The position numbers and the translations under genes are program-made. The notes beneath the pieces were generated by a model. That model searched no databases and was not told the DNA's origin. It saw only the letters and a list, made by a program, of their open reading frames with translations. From the NCBI GenBank assembly GCA_964597305.1, contig CAZQWU010000003.1, positions 1 to 53,288 on the forward strand: a stretch of DNA of 53,288 bases, in the 5' to 3' direction. This document shows positions 42,821-51,111 of this stretch, one piece after another. Numbering within the stretch: position 1 is the stretch's first letter; each line of letters opens with the position of its first letter. This DNA is from UBA7398 sp964597305 (GTDB taxonomy: Bacteria > Actinomycetota > Actinomycetes > Nanopelagicales > Nanopelagicaceae).

Positions 42821-42870
42821 CGCATCCTCCCTGTCCCGGGAAATCTCAACGTGTAGCGCGATGCGCTCAC
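42793..42870. repeat. inverted repeat GTGAGCGC/GCGCTCAC spanning the livK promoter
   Basis: GTGAGCGC (42793-42800) and GCGCTCAC (42863-42870) are perfect inverted copies, with a further complementary CGCG pair (42803-42806, 42857-42860) across a 2x2 mismatch. The left copy overlaps the -35 element and the right copy lies in the leader before the Shine-Dalgarno. Confidence 0.75.
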
Positions 42871-42902
42871 CTTGCGATAGAAGTAATAACAGGAAGGTAT
42901 AC

Positions 42903-44156
42903 ATGAAGAAGTTATACAAAGTTGTTGCTGCTCTTGCGGTAGCGGCGCTCTCAGCTGGAGTGCTCGCATCATGCTCAGGTAGCAATGCACTTATTATTTC
43001 GACAGATTTGCCTCTTCAAGGTTCATCTTTCGATTCGAACGATTCAACAAATAAGGCGATTCAGCTTTATCTTGAGCAAGTTGGCTATAAAGCTGGCGAC
43101 TACAAGTTGAAGTTCAAGTCCTATGACAACGCTACTGCTGCAAAAGGCGCTTGGGATGATGCTAAGTGCGCAGCAAACGCACAAGAACACGTTGCAACCA
43201 AAAAGGAAATTGCCGTTATCGGTACTTACAACTCAGGTTGCGCAAAGATCATCGTGCCAATTTTGAACCAAGATCCAAATGGCCCGATGGCAATGATCTC
43301 GCAAGCAAACACCAACCCAGGTCTTACAAAGACATGGGATGCTGGTGAACCAGATAAGTATTATCCAACCGGACAACGCAACTATGGTCGTGTCTGCACC
43401 ACCGATGATGTTCAAGGTGCAGCTGCTGCGCAATTTGCAAAGTCAATTGGAATTAAGCGCGTTTATGTTTTGAACGACACACAGACCTATGGTCAAGGTG
43501 TTGCACAAGCATTCACCACCGAAGCAAAGAAGATTGGCCTCACAGTCCTCTCCTCAGGTGCATACGGTGAAGGTTGGGATGCAAAGCAAACTTCTTACGA
43601 AGCGCTCTTCACCAAGATCAAGGCGTTGAAGCCAGATATGGTTTACATTGGCGGTATTTTCGACAACAACGGTGGCCAATTAATTAAGGACAAAGTTAAG
43701 GTCCTTGGCGACAACACCAAGGTGAAGTTCATGGCACCAGATGGATTTACTGGTTATCCAGACTTCAACAAGATGCCAGAGGCAGATGGTGCGTATCTCA
43801 CCTTCGCTGGTTTGTCACAAGACCTCGTTCTTGCACAATCAGCTGCTGGTAAAGCATTCGTCGATGCCTACAAGGCGAAGTACAACGCTGATCCAGTCGG
43901 TTCATATCCTCTTTATGGCGTAGCAGCGCTTCAGGTCTTCCTTGCTGCGATCGCGCAATCGGATGGAACTCGTAAGGGTGTCCGCGATGCAATCTTCACC
44001 GGATCAGGCATCACCATCTCGGCAGCAGATTCCGTACTTGGTAAAGAAACTAAGTTGGATCCAGCTACCGGTGACGTTAATGCGAAAGACATCACCGTCG
44101 AAGTGATCAAGGGTGGAGCAGAAACAACGCTCAAAGCGTGGGCTGTTCAAGGCTAG
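42903..44156 (+). CDS. livK: branched-chain amino-acid type ABC transporter substrate-binding lipoprotein
   Basis: Extracellular periplasmic-binding-protein-like lipoprotein (417 residues) of the type I/LivK class. A lipoprotein signal peptide ends in the lipobox LASC with Cys 24, fitting the lgt and lspA genes nearby. The mature part shows VIGTYNSGCAKIIVPILNQ and YVLNDTQTYGQGVAQAF, typical of the two-lobed ligand pocket. Leucine, other branched-chain amino acids, amides or urea are all possible ligands in this class. ATG 42903 has a GGAAGG Shine-Dalgarno; the frame extends upstream without support. Its codon choice (mostly AAG, ACC, AAC) is more biased than its neighbours, a sign of high expression. 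A terminator separates it from livH. Confidence 0.95.
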   Translation: MKKLYKVVAALAVAALSAGVLASCSGSNALIISTDLPLQGSSFDSNDSTNKAIQLYLEQVGYKAGDYKLKFKSYDNATAAKGAWDDAKCAANAQEHVATKKEIAVIGTYNSGCAKIIVPILNQDPNGPMAMISQANTNPGLTKTWDAGEPDKYYPTGQRNYGRVCTTDDVQGAAAAQFAKSIGIKRVYVLNDTQTYGQGVAQAFTTEAKKIGLTVLSSGAYGEGWDAKQTSYEALFTKIKALKPDMVYIGGIFDNNGGQLIKDKVKVLGDNTKVKFMAPDGFTGYPDFNKMPEADGAYLTFAGLSQDLVLAQSAAGKAFVDAYKAKYNADPVGSYPLYGVAALQVFLAAIAQSDGTRKGVRDAIFTGSGITISAADSVLGKETKLDPATGDVNAKDITVEVIKGGAETTLKAWAVQG

Positions 44157-44191
44157 TCCTAGCTAAAAAGGCTAAACACCTCATCTGAAAA

Positions 44192-44219
44192 AGTAGGGGC
44201 AGAGTGATCTGCCCCTACT
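44192..44219 (+). terminator. strong stem-loop between livK and livH
   Basis: AGTAGGGGCAG (44192-44202), 6-base loop, CTGCCCCTACT (44209-44219): a perfect 11-bp stem, with only a loosely T-rich tail. It probably stops or processes most livK transcripts so the binding protein is made in excess over the membrane parts. The rest of the 137-bp gap ends in the livH Shine-Dalgarno. Confidence 0.75.
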
Positions 44220-44293
44220 CTCATTACATTATTAATTTGATCATGCATGTTGCAGTGGTATCAATTCTGAAATTTATTTGAGAGGGTAGGCGC

Positions 44294-45322
44294 GTGGCAT
44301 CTGGCAACAAGCGTATTGCGCAACGGATCTTCTTAGAACGCGCTTCCGCTGCTTTCATTATTGCTGGGATGTTGGTCTGGTTACTGGCCAATTTTTTTAG
44401 ATCACCGTCACAATTTTTTCAAGCCTCAATAATCGGCTTGAGTAATGGCGTTCTCTACGCACTTATCGCTCTCGGCTACACCTTGGTATACGGAATTATT
44501 GAATTGATCAATTTTGCCCATGGTGATCTCTTTATGTTGGGCACACTTTTTTCAGCTAATTTCATCGCGATCTGGTTTCATCAAAAAAGTTCAAATCCGC
44601 GTGGCTGGTTAACTTTTGGTATTTGTTTAATTTTGGTAATGGCATTTTGCGCTGCTATCAACGTTGCGATTGAACGATTTGCCTACCGTAGACTTCGTCG
44701 AGCGCCAAAACTTGCACCACTTATTACAGCAGTTGGCGTCTCGTTTATTCTCCAATTCATTGGATTGCGTTGGAACGGATCTGCCCCCAAGACATGGGAT
44801 AGCGTTCTTCCAGCGGGCAAATTTCATTTTGGTGATGTAAATATTCCGTACACGACATTATTGTCGTTTGCAGTAACAGTTCCACTGCTTATTTTGATGA
44901 CGTGGATTGTGACGAGAACGAGACAGGGCAGAGCGATGCGCGCGACCGCGCAAGATCAAGATGCAGCTCGATTAATGGGCATTAATGTTGATAAGACGAT
45001 TGCGTTCACTTTTGCACTCGGTGGCGCGCTCGCAGGCGCAGCAGGGCTTCTCTTCCAACAGACTCGTGGGCTCACCTCATATAACTTGGGATATCAGTTA
45101 GGTTTGATTGCATTTACATCGGCAGTACTTGGCGGAATTGGAAATTTACAAGGCGCAGTTCTTGGCGCAATCTTGATCGGAATTATTCAAGGTCTTAATG
45201 ATGGATTGCCTATAGGACTTGGCCAGCAATGGTCTCAAACCGTTGTTTTCTCAATATTAATTTTGCTGATGGTATTTAAACCTGCAGGGCTACTCGGCAA
45301 GAGCGTTACGGAGAAAGTCTGA
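44294..45322 (+). CDS. livH: branched-chain amino-acid ABC transporter permease LivH
   Basis: Inner permease of the LivHM pair, 342 residues with about nine hydrophobic segments. SNGVLYALIALGYTLVYGIIELINFAHGD is the family start block, and GINVDKTIAFTFALGGALAGAAG is the cytoplasmic coupling region that contacts the ATPases. The start is GTG 44294 with Shine-Dalgarno GAGAGGG. The N-terminus is about 25 residues longer than the E. coli protein and carries an extra hydrophobic segment. The stop overlaps livM (TGATG). Confidence 0.94.
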   Translation: MASGNKRIAQRIFLERASAAFIIAGMLVWLLANFFRSPSQFFQASIIGLSNGVLYALIALGYTLVYGIIELINFAHGDLFMLGTLFSANFIAIWFHQKSSNPRGWLTFGICLILVMAFCAAINVAIERFAYRRLRRAPKLAPLITAVGVSFILQFIGLRWNGSAPKTWDSVLPAGKFHFGDVNIPYTTLLSFAVTVPLLILMTWIVTRTRQGRAMRATAQDQDAARLMGINVDKTIAFTFALGGALAGAAGLLFQQTRGLTSYNLGYQLGLIAFTSAVLGGIGNLQGAVLGAILIGIIQGLNDGLPIGLGQQWSQTVVFSILILLMVFKPAGLLGKSVTEKV

Positions 45323-46500
45323 TGAAGAGATCTCAGTCGAAGGCTCGAACGTCTACTAAGAATTGGTCCTATAACAAAAAATGGACAGTGGGAACAGCGA
45401 TCGTTGTTGCCGGTACATGGCTTTTCTACTCCTTCATTATTGGAAACCTGCCAGACACTGTTCAAACTTTTTTACAAACATGGTTTCCCGCTACCGTCAT
45501 CAACGAAACTCTCATTTGGGTGATCTGTGCACTGGGTTTAAATATTGTGGTTGGTTATGCCGGACTACTTGATTTAGGTTTCGTTGCATTCTGGGCTATT
45601 GGTGGTTACTCCGCTGGCTGGTTTATGTCAGATTTCTTTCAACAAACAAGTTTTCATCTCGGCTCGATGGCGCCAAGTTCTATGCGTGGTATTCATTTAA
45701 GTGTCTGGATGGTTTTACTTCTCGGTGGCCTCATTTGTGCATTTTTCGGAATTATTATCGGAGCGCCAACGCTCCGATTGAAGAGCGATTACCTCGCGTT
45801 AGTCACCCTCGGTTTCGGTGAAATCATTCCGCAAGTTTTTACTAATGGACAAGATATTGCAGGCTTTAACCTCTCCAATGGAACGAAGGGTATTTCACCG
45901 GTCGACAACATTGGAATATTTGGTAAGAAATTAGGACCATTCGATCTTAATTGGAAGTTTTTAATCTTTGTTTTCCTCACTGGGTTGATGATTTTCATTT
46001 CATTACGATTACGAACAGGACGATTGGGCCGGGCATGGTTGGCCATTCGTGAAGATGAATTAGCTGCGAGCATGATGGGTGTTCCATTAATGCGCACAAA
46101 ACTCTCGGCTTACGCAGTAGGCGCATTCTCTGGCGGAGTTGGCGGCGTTGCGTTCGCAACACATGTCAATGGCGTTTTTGCTGATCGATTTAATTTCGCC
46201 ATTTCCATTATTTTGCTCGCCATGGTTGTACTAGGTGGAATGGGCAACGTCTGGGGTGTGATGGTAGGTGCGCTCGTCATTGCTTGGGTCAACTCGGCTG
46301 GACTTCCTGCACTTGGTGTGATGGTCAATGATGCGTTTGGCACCAATATTAATTTCCCTTCTTATAACTTCTTGCTCTTTGGCGCAGTTCTGATCTTGAT
46401 GATGTTGTATCGTCGTGAAGGATTCTTGCCAGAGTCACGATTAAAAGCTGTACTCCACGAAGCCGATGACGATACGTCGAATACGAGCGTGCACTCATGA
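45322..46500 (+). CDS. livM: branched-chain amino-acid ABC transporter permease LivM
   Basis: Second permease of the importer, 392 residues. A basic N-terminus is followed by about ten hydrophobic segments. LGLNIVVGYAGLLDLGFVAFWAIGGY, LRLKSDYLALVTLGFGEI and the coupling motif GVPLMRTKLSAYAVGAFSGGVGG are typical. The ATG overlaps the livH stop (TGATG), and the stop overlaps the livG start as ATGA, so the four membrane/ATPase genes are one coupled unit. Confidence 0.95.
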   Translation: MKRSQSKARTSTKNWSYNKKWTVGTAIVVAGTWLFYSFIIGNLPDTVQTFLQTWFPATVINETLIWVICALGLNIVVGYAGLLDLGFVAFWAIGGYSAGWFMSDFFQQTSFHLGSMAPSSMRGIHLSVWMVLLLGGLICAFFGIIIGAPTLRLKSDYLALVTLGFGEIIPQVFTNGQDIAGFNLSNGTKGISPVDNIGIFGKKLGPFDLNWKFLIFVFLTGLMIFISLRLRTGRLGRAWLAIREDELAASMMGVPLMRTKLSAYAVGAFSGGVGGVAFATHVNGVFADRFNFAISIILLAMVVLGGMGNVWGVMVGALVIAWVNSAGLPALGVMVNDAFGTNINFPSYNFLLFGAVLILMMLYRREGFLPESRLKAVLHEADDDTSNTSVHS

Positions 46501-47273
46501 GTCAAGCAGCGCTCCACGCACACCACATCTCCGTCAAATTCGGAGGGCTCGTCGCTGTTGATGATGTGAGTTTTGATATTCCGCAAGGTGGCGTGGTCTC
46601 GTTAATTGGTCCAAACGGTGCCGGCAAGACAACATTTTTCAACGTTCTTACAGGTTTATATCAACCGACAAGTGGTCAAGTGATGTACGCAGATCAGGAC
46701 ATCACGGCAAATCCACCTCACAAAATTGCCCGTGCTGGAATTGCTCGAACATTTCAAAATATCCGTCTCTTTGGATTAATGACTGCCGAAGAAAACGTGA
46801 TGGTGGCAATGCACTCTCATTTGAAATCGGGAATTCTCAGCACGATCGCGCGCACCCCGAGGCAACGTCGCGAAGAGAGCGAAGCCCATCAACGAGCCAT
46901 TGACCTCTTAGAGTTTGTTGGAATTAAAAAATCTGCCGGTGAATTTGCTCGCAATCTCTCCTATGGGGACCAGCGTCGGCTCGAAGTAGCTCGCGCACTC
47001 GCTCTTGAGCCTAAAGTTCTTCTGCTCGATGAACCTACTGCGGGTATGAATCCACACGAGTCAAAAGTTTTCGTTGACTTTGTGTATCGAGTGCGTGATG
47101 AAAAGTCAGTATCAATTTTGCTCATCGAACATGATATGAGCGTTGTGATGAAGGTTTCAGAGCGAATAACTGTGCTCGATCGTGGAAAGAAGATTGCAGA
47201 AGGTACACCGGCCGAAATCAAGTCAGATAAACGCGTCATCGAGGCTTATCTTGGTAAGGGCTCAGGGGAGTGA
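46497..47273 (+). CDS. livG: branched-chain amino-acid ABC transporter ATPase LivG
   Basis: ABC ATPase, 258 residues. Walker A GPNGAGKTT (38-46), Q-loop region FQNIRLFG, signature LSYGDQRRLEVARAL, Walker B VLLLDEPTAG and switch histidine LLIEHDM are present. GMNPHES after Walker B is characteristic of LivG. It pairs with LivF to power LivHM. It starts in an ATGA overlap with livM. Confidence 0.96.
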   Translation: MSQAALHAHHISVKFGGLVAVDDVSFDIPQGGVVSLIGPNGAGKTTFFNVLTGLYQPTSGQVMYADQDITANPPHKIARAGIARTFQNIRLFGLMTAEENVMVAMHSHLKSGILSTIARTPRQRREESEAHQRAIDLLEFVGIKKSAGEFARNLSYGDQRRLEVARALALEPKVLLLDEPTAGMNPHESKVFVDFVYRVRDEKSVSILLIEHDMSVVMKVSERITVLDRGKKIAEGTPAEIKSDKRVIEAYLGKGSGE

Positions 47274-47274
47274 A

Positions 47275-47979
47275 ATGTTAAAAGTAAACGACCTCCACGT
47301 TGCCTACGGCAATATCAATGCGATTAAGGGAATTTCTCTTGATGTTAACCAAGGTGAAATCGTCACTCTAATTGGCTCTAACGGTGCTGGTAAATCGACA
47401 ACGCTTCGCGCAATCTCCGGATTATTAAAAGCGAAATCGGGTTCTATTTCACTCAATGGCGAAGAGATCACGGGATTAGAAGGGCATGAGATTGTTGCAA
47501 AAGGTATTTGTCACTCACCTGAAGGGCGACGCATATTTCCTCGCATGACAGTCGATGAAAATCTTGATCTTGGAGCATTTTTACGAGGTGATAAAAAAGA
47601 AATAGCGTCCGATCGTGAACGAGTTCTCGATCTCTTCCCACGGTTGCGTGAGCGCATTAGCCAACGAGCAGGAACTCTCTCTGGTGGTGAACAGCAAATG
47701 CTCGCAGTAGGTCGCGCTTTGATGGGGAATCCTAAGCTCCTCCTACTCGATGAACCGTCAATGGGACTTGCACCAGTTCTCGTCGATTTAATATTCGAAA
47801 CAATTACAAAGATCAATCAACAAGGAATGACTATTTTGCTGGTTGAGCAAAACGCCCTCGCTGCACTTACCGTTGCCGATAGAGCCTACGTACTGGAATC
47901 TGGCAGTATTAAGTTAAGTGGCAATGCACAAGATCTCGCCAAAAACGATGACGTAACGAAAGCGTACTTAGGACATTAA
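47275..47979 (+). CDS. livF: branched-chain amino-acid ABC transporter ATPase LivF
   Basis: Second ABC ATPase, 234 residues. Walker A GSNGAGKST (34-42), the LivF hallmark CHSPEGRRIFPRMTV, signature LSGGEQQMLAVGRAL, Walker B LLLLDEPSMGLAP and LLVEQNA are present. The frame is open back into livG, but ATG 47275, one base after the livG stop and preceded by GGGGAG, gives the family N-terminus. A short AT-rich inverted repeat with a T-run (about 47977-47996) lies between it and the convergent thioesterase gene. Confidence 0.96.
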   Translation: MLKVNDLHVAYGNINAIKGISLDVNQGEIVTLIGSNGAGKSTTLRAISGLLKAKSGSISLNGEEITGLEGHEIVAKGICHSPEGRRIFPRMTVDENLDLGAFLRGDKKEIASDRERVLDLFPRLRERISQRAGTLSGGEQQMLAVGRALMGNPKLLLLDEPSMGLAPVLVDLIFETITKINQQGMTILLVEQNALAALTVADRAYVLESGSIKLSGNAQDLAKNDDVTKAYLGH

Positions 47980-47994
47980 AACTTTTTAACGTTT

Positions 47995-48408
47995 TTACCG
48001 ATCGGCAAGAATAAGATTAGTAATTCGTGCAGTACAGATACGCTCTCCAGCATCATTGCTAATCACTACTTCATGGCAGCAGAGAGTTTTACCTAAAGTA
48101 ATAGCAGTGGCGACGCCTGTAACAATTCCTTGCGTTGCGCTTTTATGGTGAGTTCCGTTTATCTCGATCCCCACAATTCGGCGGTGAACACCAGCGTGAA
48201 GTTGAGCAGCAACCGAACCTAAAGTTTCAGCCAGAACCAAACTCGCGCCACCATGGAGTAGTCCAATTGGTTGAGTATTTCCTTCAACAGGCATCGTTCC
48301 CACCATGCGTTCTGGCGATGCCTCGAGTATCTCGATTCCCATTTTCTCGCCAAGCGCGCCCCGGCCTCGTTTGCGAAGAATTTCCATAAAGTCAGGTTGA
48401 GCAGACAT
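47995..48408 (-). CDS. hotdog-fold acyl-CoA thioesterase, MenI/YdiI-like (PaaI family)
   Basis: 137-residue hotdog thioesterase. The segment GLLHGGASLVLAETLGSVA, with the presumed catalytic glutamate, and VGIEINGTHHKSA strongly resemble E. coli YdiI (MenI), which hydrolyses dihydroxynaphthoyl-CoA in menaquinone synthesis. A general PaaI-type thioesterase is the alternative. There are no menaquinone genes nearby to decide. On the reverse strand it has TAGACT six bases before ATG and no Shine-Dalgarno. Confidence 0.88.
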   Translation of the reverse strand: MSAQPDFMEILRKRGRGALGEKMGIEILEASPERMVGTMPVEGNTQPIGLLHGGASLVLAETLGSVAAQLHAGVHRRIVGIEINGTHHKSATQGIVTGVATAITLGKTLCCHEVVISNDAGERICTARITNLILADR

Positions 48409-48414
48409 ACGTGA

Positions 48415-48420
48415 AGTCTA
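48415..48420 (-). promoter_or_regulatory. leaderless -10 element TAGACT of the thioesterase gene
   Basis: Read on the reverse strand, TAGACT ends six bases before the ATG, identical in hexamer and spacing to hisD. Confidence 0.55.
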
Positions 48421-48463
48421 GTCGGAAATCACCGTCGCCACAGATAGTGAGCATAACTCCATT

Positions 48464-48506
48464 CAATCGCTACTCCACACAATCGCCACTCCATACAATC
48501 GCTACT
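48464..48506 (+). repeat. 16-bp tandem repeat, about 2.7 copies, before polA
   Basis: Units begin at 48464, 48480 and 48496: CAATCGCTACTCCACA, CAATCGCCACTCCATA, CAATCGCTACT. The third unit carries the putative polA -10 element and ends directly at the GTG start. Confidence 0.85.
48494..48499 (+). promoter_or_regulatory. leaderless -10 element TACAAT of polA
   Basis: TACAAT ends seven bases before GTG 48507, with no Shine-Dalgarno. Confidence 0.55.
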
Positions 48507-51089
48507 GTGAAACCGCGGTTGCTCTTACTTGATGGACATTCCTTGGCGTACCGCGCATTCTTTGCGTTACCAGCGGAGAACTTCACTACCGCTCTTGGCC
48601 AACATACGAATGCAATTTATGGATTTGCATCCATGATCATCAACCTTATTCGTGATGAAAAACCAACACACATCATCGCCGCTTTCGATGTATCACGACA
48701 AACATTTAGGACTGAAAAATTTGCTGACTATAAGGCCAATCGAGAGAAAACACCTGATGAATTTCGCTCGCAAATTTCCTACATATACGAACTTCTCGAC
48801 GCGTTGAGAATCCCTCGATTTGAAAAAACAGGTTATGAAGCAGATGACATTATTGCGACGATCGCAACTCTCGCTGAAAAAAATGGTTTTGAAATTCTTA
48901 TCTGTACAGGAGATCGAGACAGTTTTCAATTAGTCAATAAGAACACAACTGTGCTCTATCCCAAAAAAGGTGTCACAGAACTTGCCCGAATGACGCCAGA
49001 AGCAGTAGAAGAAAAATACGGATTAAAACCAGAGCAATACCCAGATTTTGCTGCCCTCCGTGGCGACCCGAGCGACAACCTGCCATCTGTGCCTGGAGTA
49101 GGAGAAAAAACCGCAACAAAGTGGATTCAAGAATACGGTTCACTAAAGAATTTAATCGCACATGTTGATGACATTGGTGGCAAAGTAGGAGAGTCCTTAC
49201 GGAGCAATATCAAGTCGGTGATTATTAATCGAGAACTCACGCAACTCATTCATGATGTACCGCTCGATAGACCACTTCACCTTGAAGGTGAGACGTGGCA
49301 AGGGATAGATGGCACCGCAATTAATAAACTCTTTGATCTTCTTGAGATTCGCGCCCTGAAAGACCGAGTGAAGTCGTTGACGAGCAATACTTCGAATTCG
49401 GATTCGCCATCAAAGAAACGAATTGTGGAGACTCCCATAATAAAGATGGCAATGAGTGAGGTAACGGAGAAAATCAAAGGTCCATTTGCGATCTCATATT
49501 CAATGATCGATAACGCCATTACAGAGTATGCGATTTACTACAACGACACCATTTTTCACATCCTGGGAGATGATTTATCGTGGCTGAAGAATGTATCTCA
49601 ACCATGCATCGTGCACGACGCACGAGCGTTACTTCATCGCCAACCTCAGGTACGGATCGAGATGGATACCCATCTTGCGGCGTATTTACTCAATCCTGGT
49701 TCACGAGCGCTCTCGATGCCTGAGATTGTTGAGAAATATCTTGGTATAACCCTGGAAGAGAAAAACGAGACGCTCTTTGATCAATCGTCGTTTAATCCAC
49801 GCGATGTCGAATATGTCTGGCAACTTGGCGATGTCTTGCGAAGAGAACTTAATGAACGTGGTGCGCATTCACTCCTGACGAATCTGGAATTACCTGTTCT
49901 GCATACGCTCTGTGAAATGGAGCGAATAGGGGTTGGCGTTGACCACCAGAAGTTAAATGAACTCGAGCGATTTTTTAAAGGCGAAGTAGATCGCGAAACG
50001 GCCTTGGCTTATCAAGCAGCGGGCCGGGAATTTAATGTTGCATCACCTAAACAGTTGCAAGCAGTTCTCTTTGATGATCTGAAACTTCCTAAAACCAAAA
50101 AAATTAAAACTGGCTATACAACGGATGCGGAATCACTCGAGTGGCTATTAGCCAAAACGGGACATCCCGTATTGAAGGCACTAATGCGAATTCGCGAGGC
50201 GGGAAAATTACGGACCGTCATTGAAGGCCTTCTTTCGGCTATCGCTGACGATGGCAGAATTCATACCACGTTTCAACAAACGGTTGCTGCAACCGGTCGC
50301 TTATCGTCAACAGAACCAAATTTACAAAATATTCCGGTCCGAACAGAAGAAGGTCGTCGTATTAGAGATGCTTTTATTGCTACTGCGCCTTACGTATCAC
50401 TTCTCACAGCAGATTACAGTCAAATTGAAATGAGAATCATGGCGCACTTATCGGCGGATGAAAAACTTCTCGCTGCTTTTCGTAGTGGTGAAGATCTGCA
50501 CAATACTGTCGCATCAGAAGTATTCTCGGTGAAGCCAACCGATGTTTCGCCCGATATGAGACGTCAAATTAAAGCGATGTCCTATGGCTTGGCGTACGGA
50601 CTCTCGTCATTTGGATTAGCTCAACAACTTGATCTTTCGCCAACTGAAGCGAGCGAATTAATGACCAAGTATTTTGAAAGATTCGGTGGTATACAACGCT
50701 ATCTCAAAGGAGTCGTAGAAACTGCTCGCGTACATGGATATACAGAAACTCTGTTAGGTAGACGACGGTATCTGCCAGATCTGAATTCAGAAAATAAACA
50801 ACGACGCGATATTGCAGAGCGTGCTGCACTGAATGCGCCAATTCAAGGGTCAGCGGCCGACATCATAAAAGTAGCGATGCTCAAAGTGGTGGCGGCAATG
50901 AAGGAAAAACGCGTCTCTTCCCGGATGATTTTGCAGGTACACGACGAATTGATTTTTGAAATTGCCGAAGGCGAACAATCAGTGATGGAACAACTTGTTC
51001 GCGATTCAATGGGAAGCGCTTACGAACTCACTGTTCCGCTTGAAGTGAATATAGGTTTTGGACCGACATGGGACCAAGCTGCTCATTAA
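48507..51089 (+). CDS. polA: DNA polymerase I PolA
   Basis: Repair and Okazaki-fragment polymerase, 860 residues. The N-terminal 5'-3' nuclease domain (about 1-290) begins PRLLLLDGHSLAYRAFF and has TGDRDSFQLV and LRGDPSDNLPSVPGVGEKTA. The middle 3'-5' exonuclease-like domain lacks the usual DxE motif (the stretch reads FAISYSMIDN), so proofreading is probably lost, as known for several actinobacterial PolA. Polymerase motifs A (DYSQIEMR, Asp ~636), B (RRQIKAMSYGLAYG) and C (QVHDEL) are intact. The frame is open to 48411 through a tandem repeat, but GTG 48507, seven bases after TACAAT, gives the family N-terminus. Confidence 0.96.
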   Translation: MKPRLLLLDGHSLAYRAFFALPAENFTTALGQHTNAIYGFASMIINLIRDEKPTHIIAAFDVSRQTFRTEKFADYKANREKTPDEFRSQISYIYELLDALRIPRFEKTGYEADDIIATIATLAEKNGFEILICTGDRDSFQLVNKNTTVLYPKKGVTELARMTPEAVEEKYGLKPEQYPDFAALRGDPSDNLPSVPGVGEKTATKWIQEYGSLKNLIAHVDDIGGKVGESLRSNIKSVIINRELTQLIHDVPLDRPLHLEGETWQGIDGTAINKLFDLLEIRALKDRVKSLTSNTSNSDSPSKKRIVETPIIKMAMSEVTEKIKGPFAISYSMIDNAITEYAIYYNDTIFHILGDDLSWLKNVSQPCIVHDARALLHRQPQVRIEMDTHLAAYLLNPGSRALSMPEIVEKYLGITLEEKNETLFDQSSFNPRDVEYVWQLGDVLRRELNERGAHSLLTNLELPVLHTLCEMERIGVGVDHQKLNELERFFKGEVDRETALAYQAAGREFNVASPKQLQAVLFDDLKLPKTKKIKTGYTTDAESLEWLLAKTGHPVLKALMRIREAGKLRTVIEGLLSAIADDGRIHTTFQQTVAATGRLSSTEPNLQNIPVRTEEGRRIRDAFIATAPYVSLLTADYSQIEMRIMAHLSADEKLLAAFRSGEDLHNTVASEVFSVKPTDVSPDMRRQIKAMSYGLAYGLSSFGLAQQLDLSPTEASELMTKYFERFGGIQRYLKGVVETARVHGYTETLLGRRRYLPDLNSENKQRRDIAERAALNAPIQGSAADIIKVAMLKVVAAMKEKRVSSRMILQVHDELIFEIAEGEQSVMEQLVRDSMGSAYELTVPLEVNIGFGPTWDQAAH

Positions 51090-51111
51090 TCGAAGTTTTT
51101 TGACACCGGCG

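Noticed and set aside
42793..42870. Riboswitch-like leader of livK
   Set aside because: The left arm of the hairpin overlaps the predicted -35 element and would lie upstream of the transcription start, so I report it as an inverted repeat, not a riboswitch.
48464..48506. CRISPR-like repeats
   Set aside because: Head-to-tail 16-bp units without spacers, and no cas genes; it is a simple tandem repeat.
48411..48506. N-terminal extension of polA
   Set aside because: It would be encoded by the tandem repeat and overlap promoter elements; the known PolA N-terminus begins at GTG 48507.
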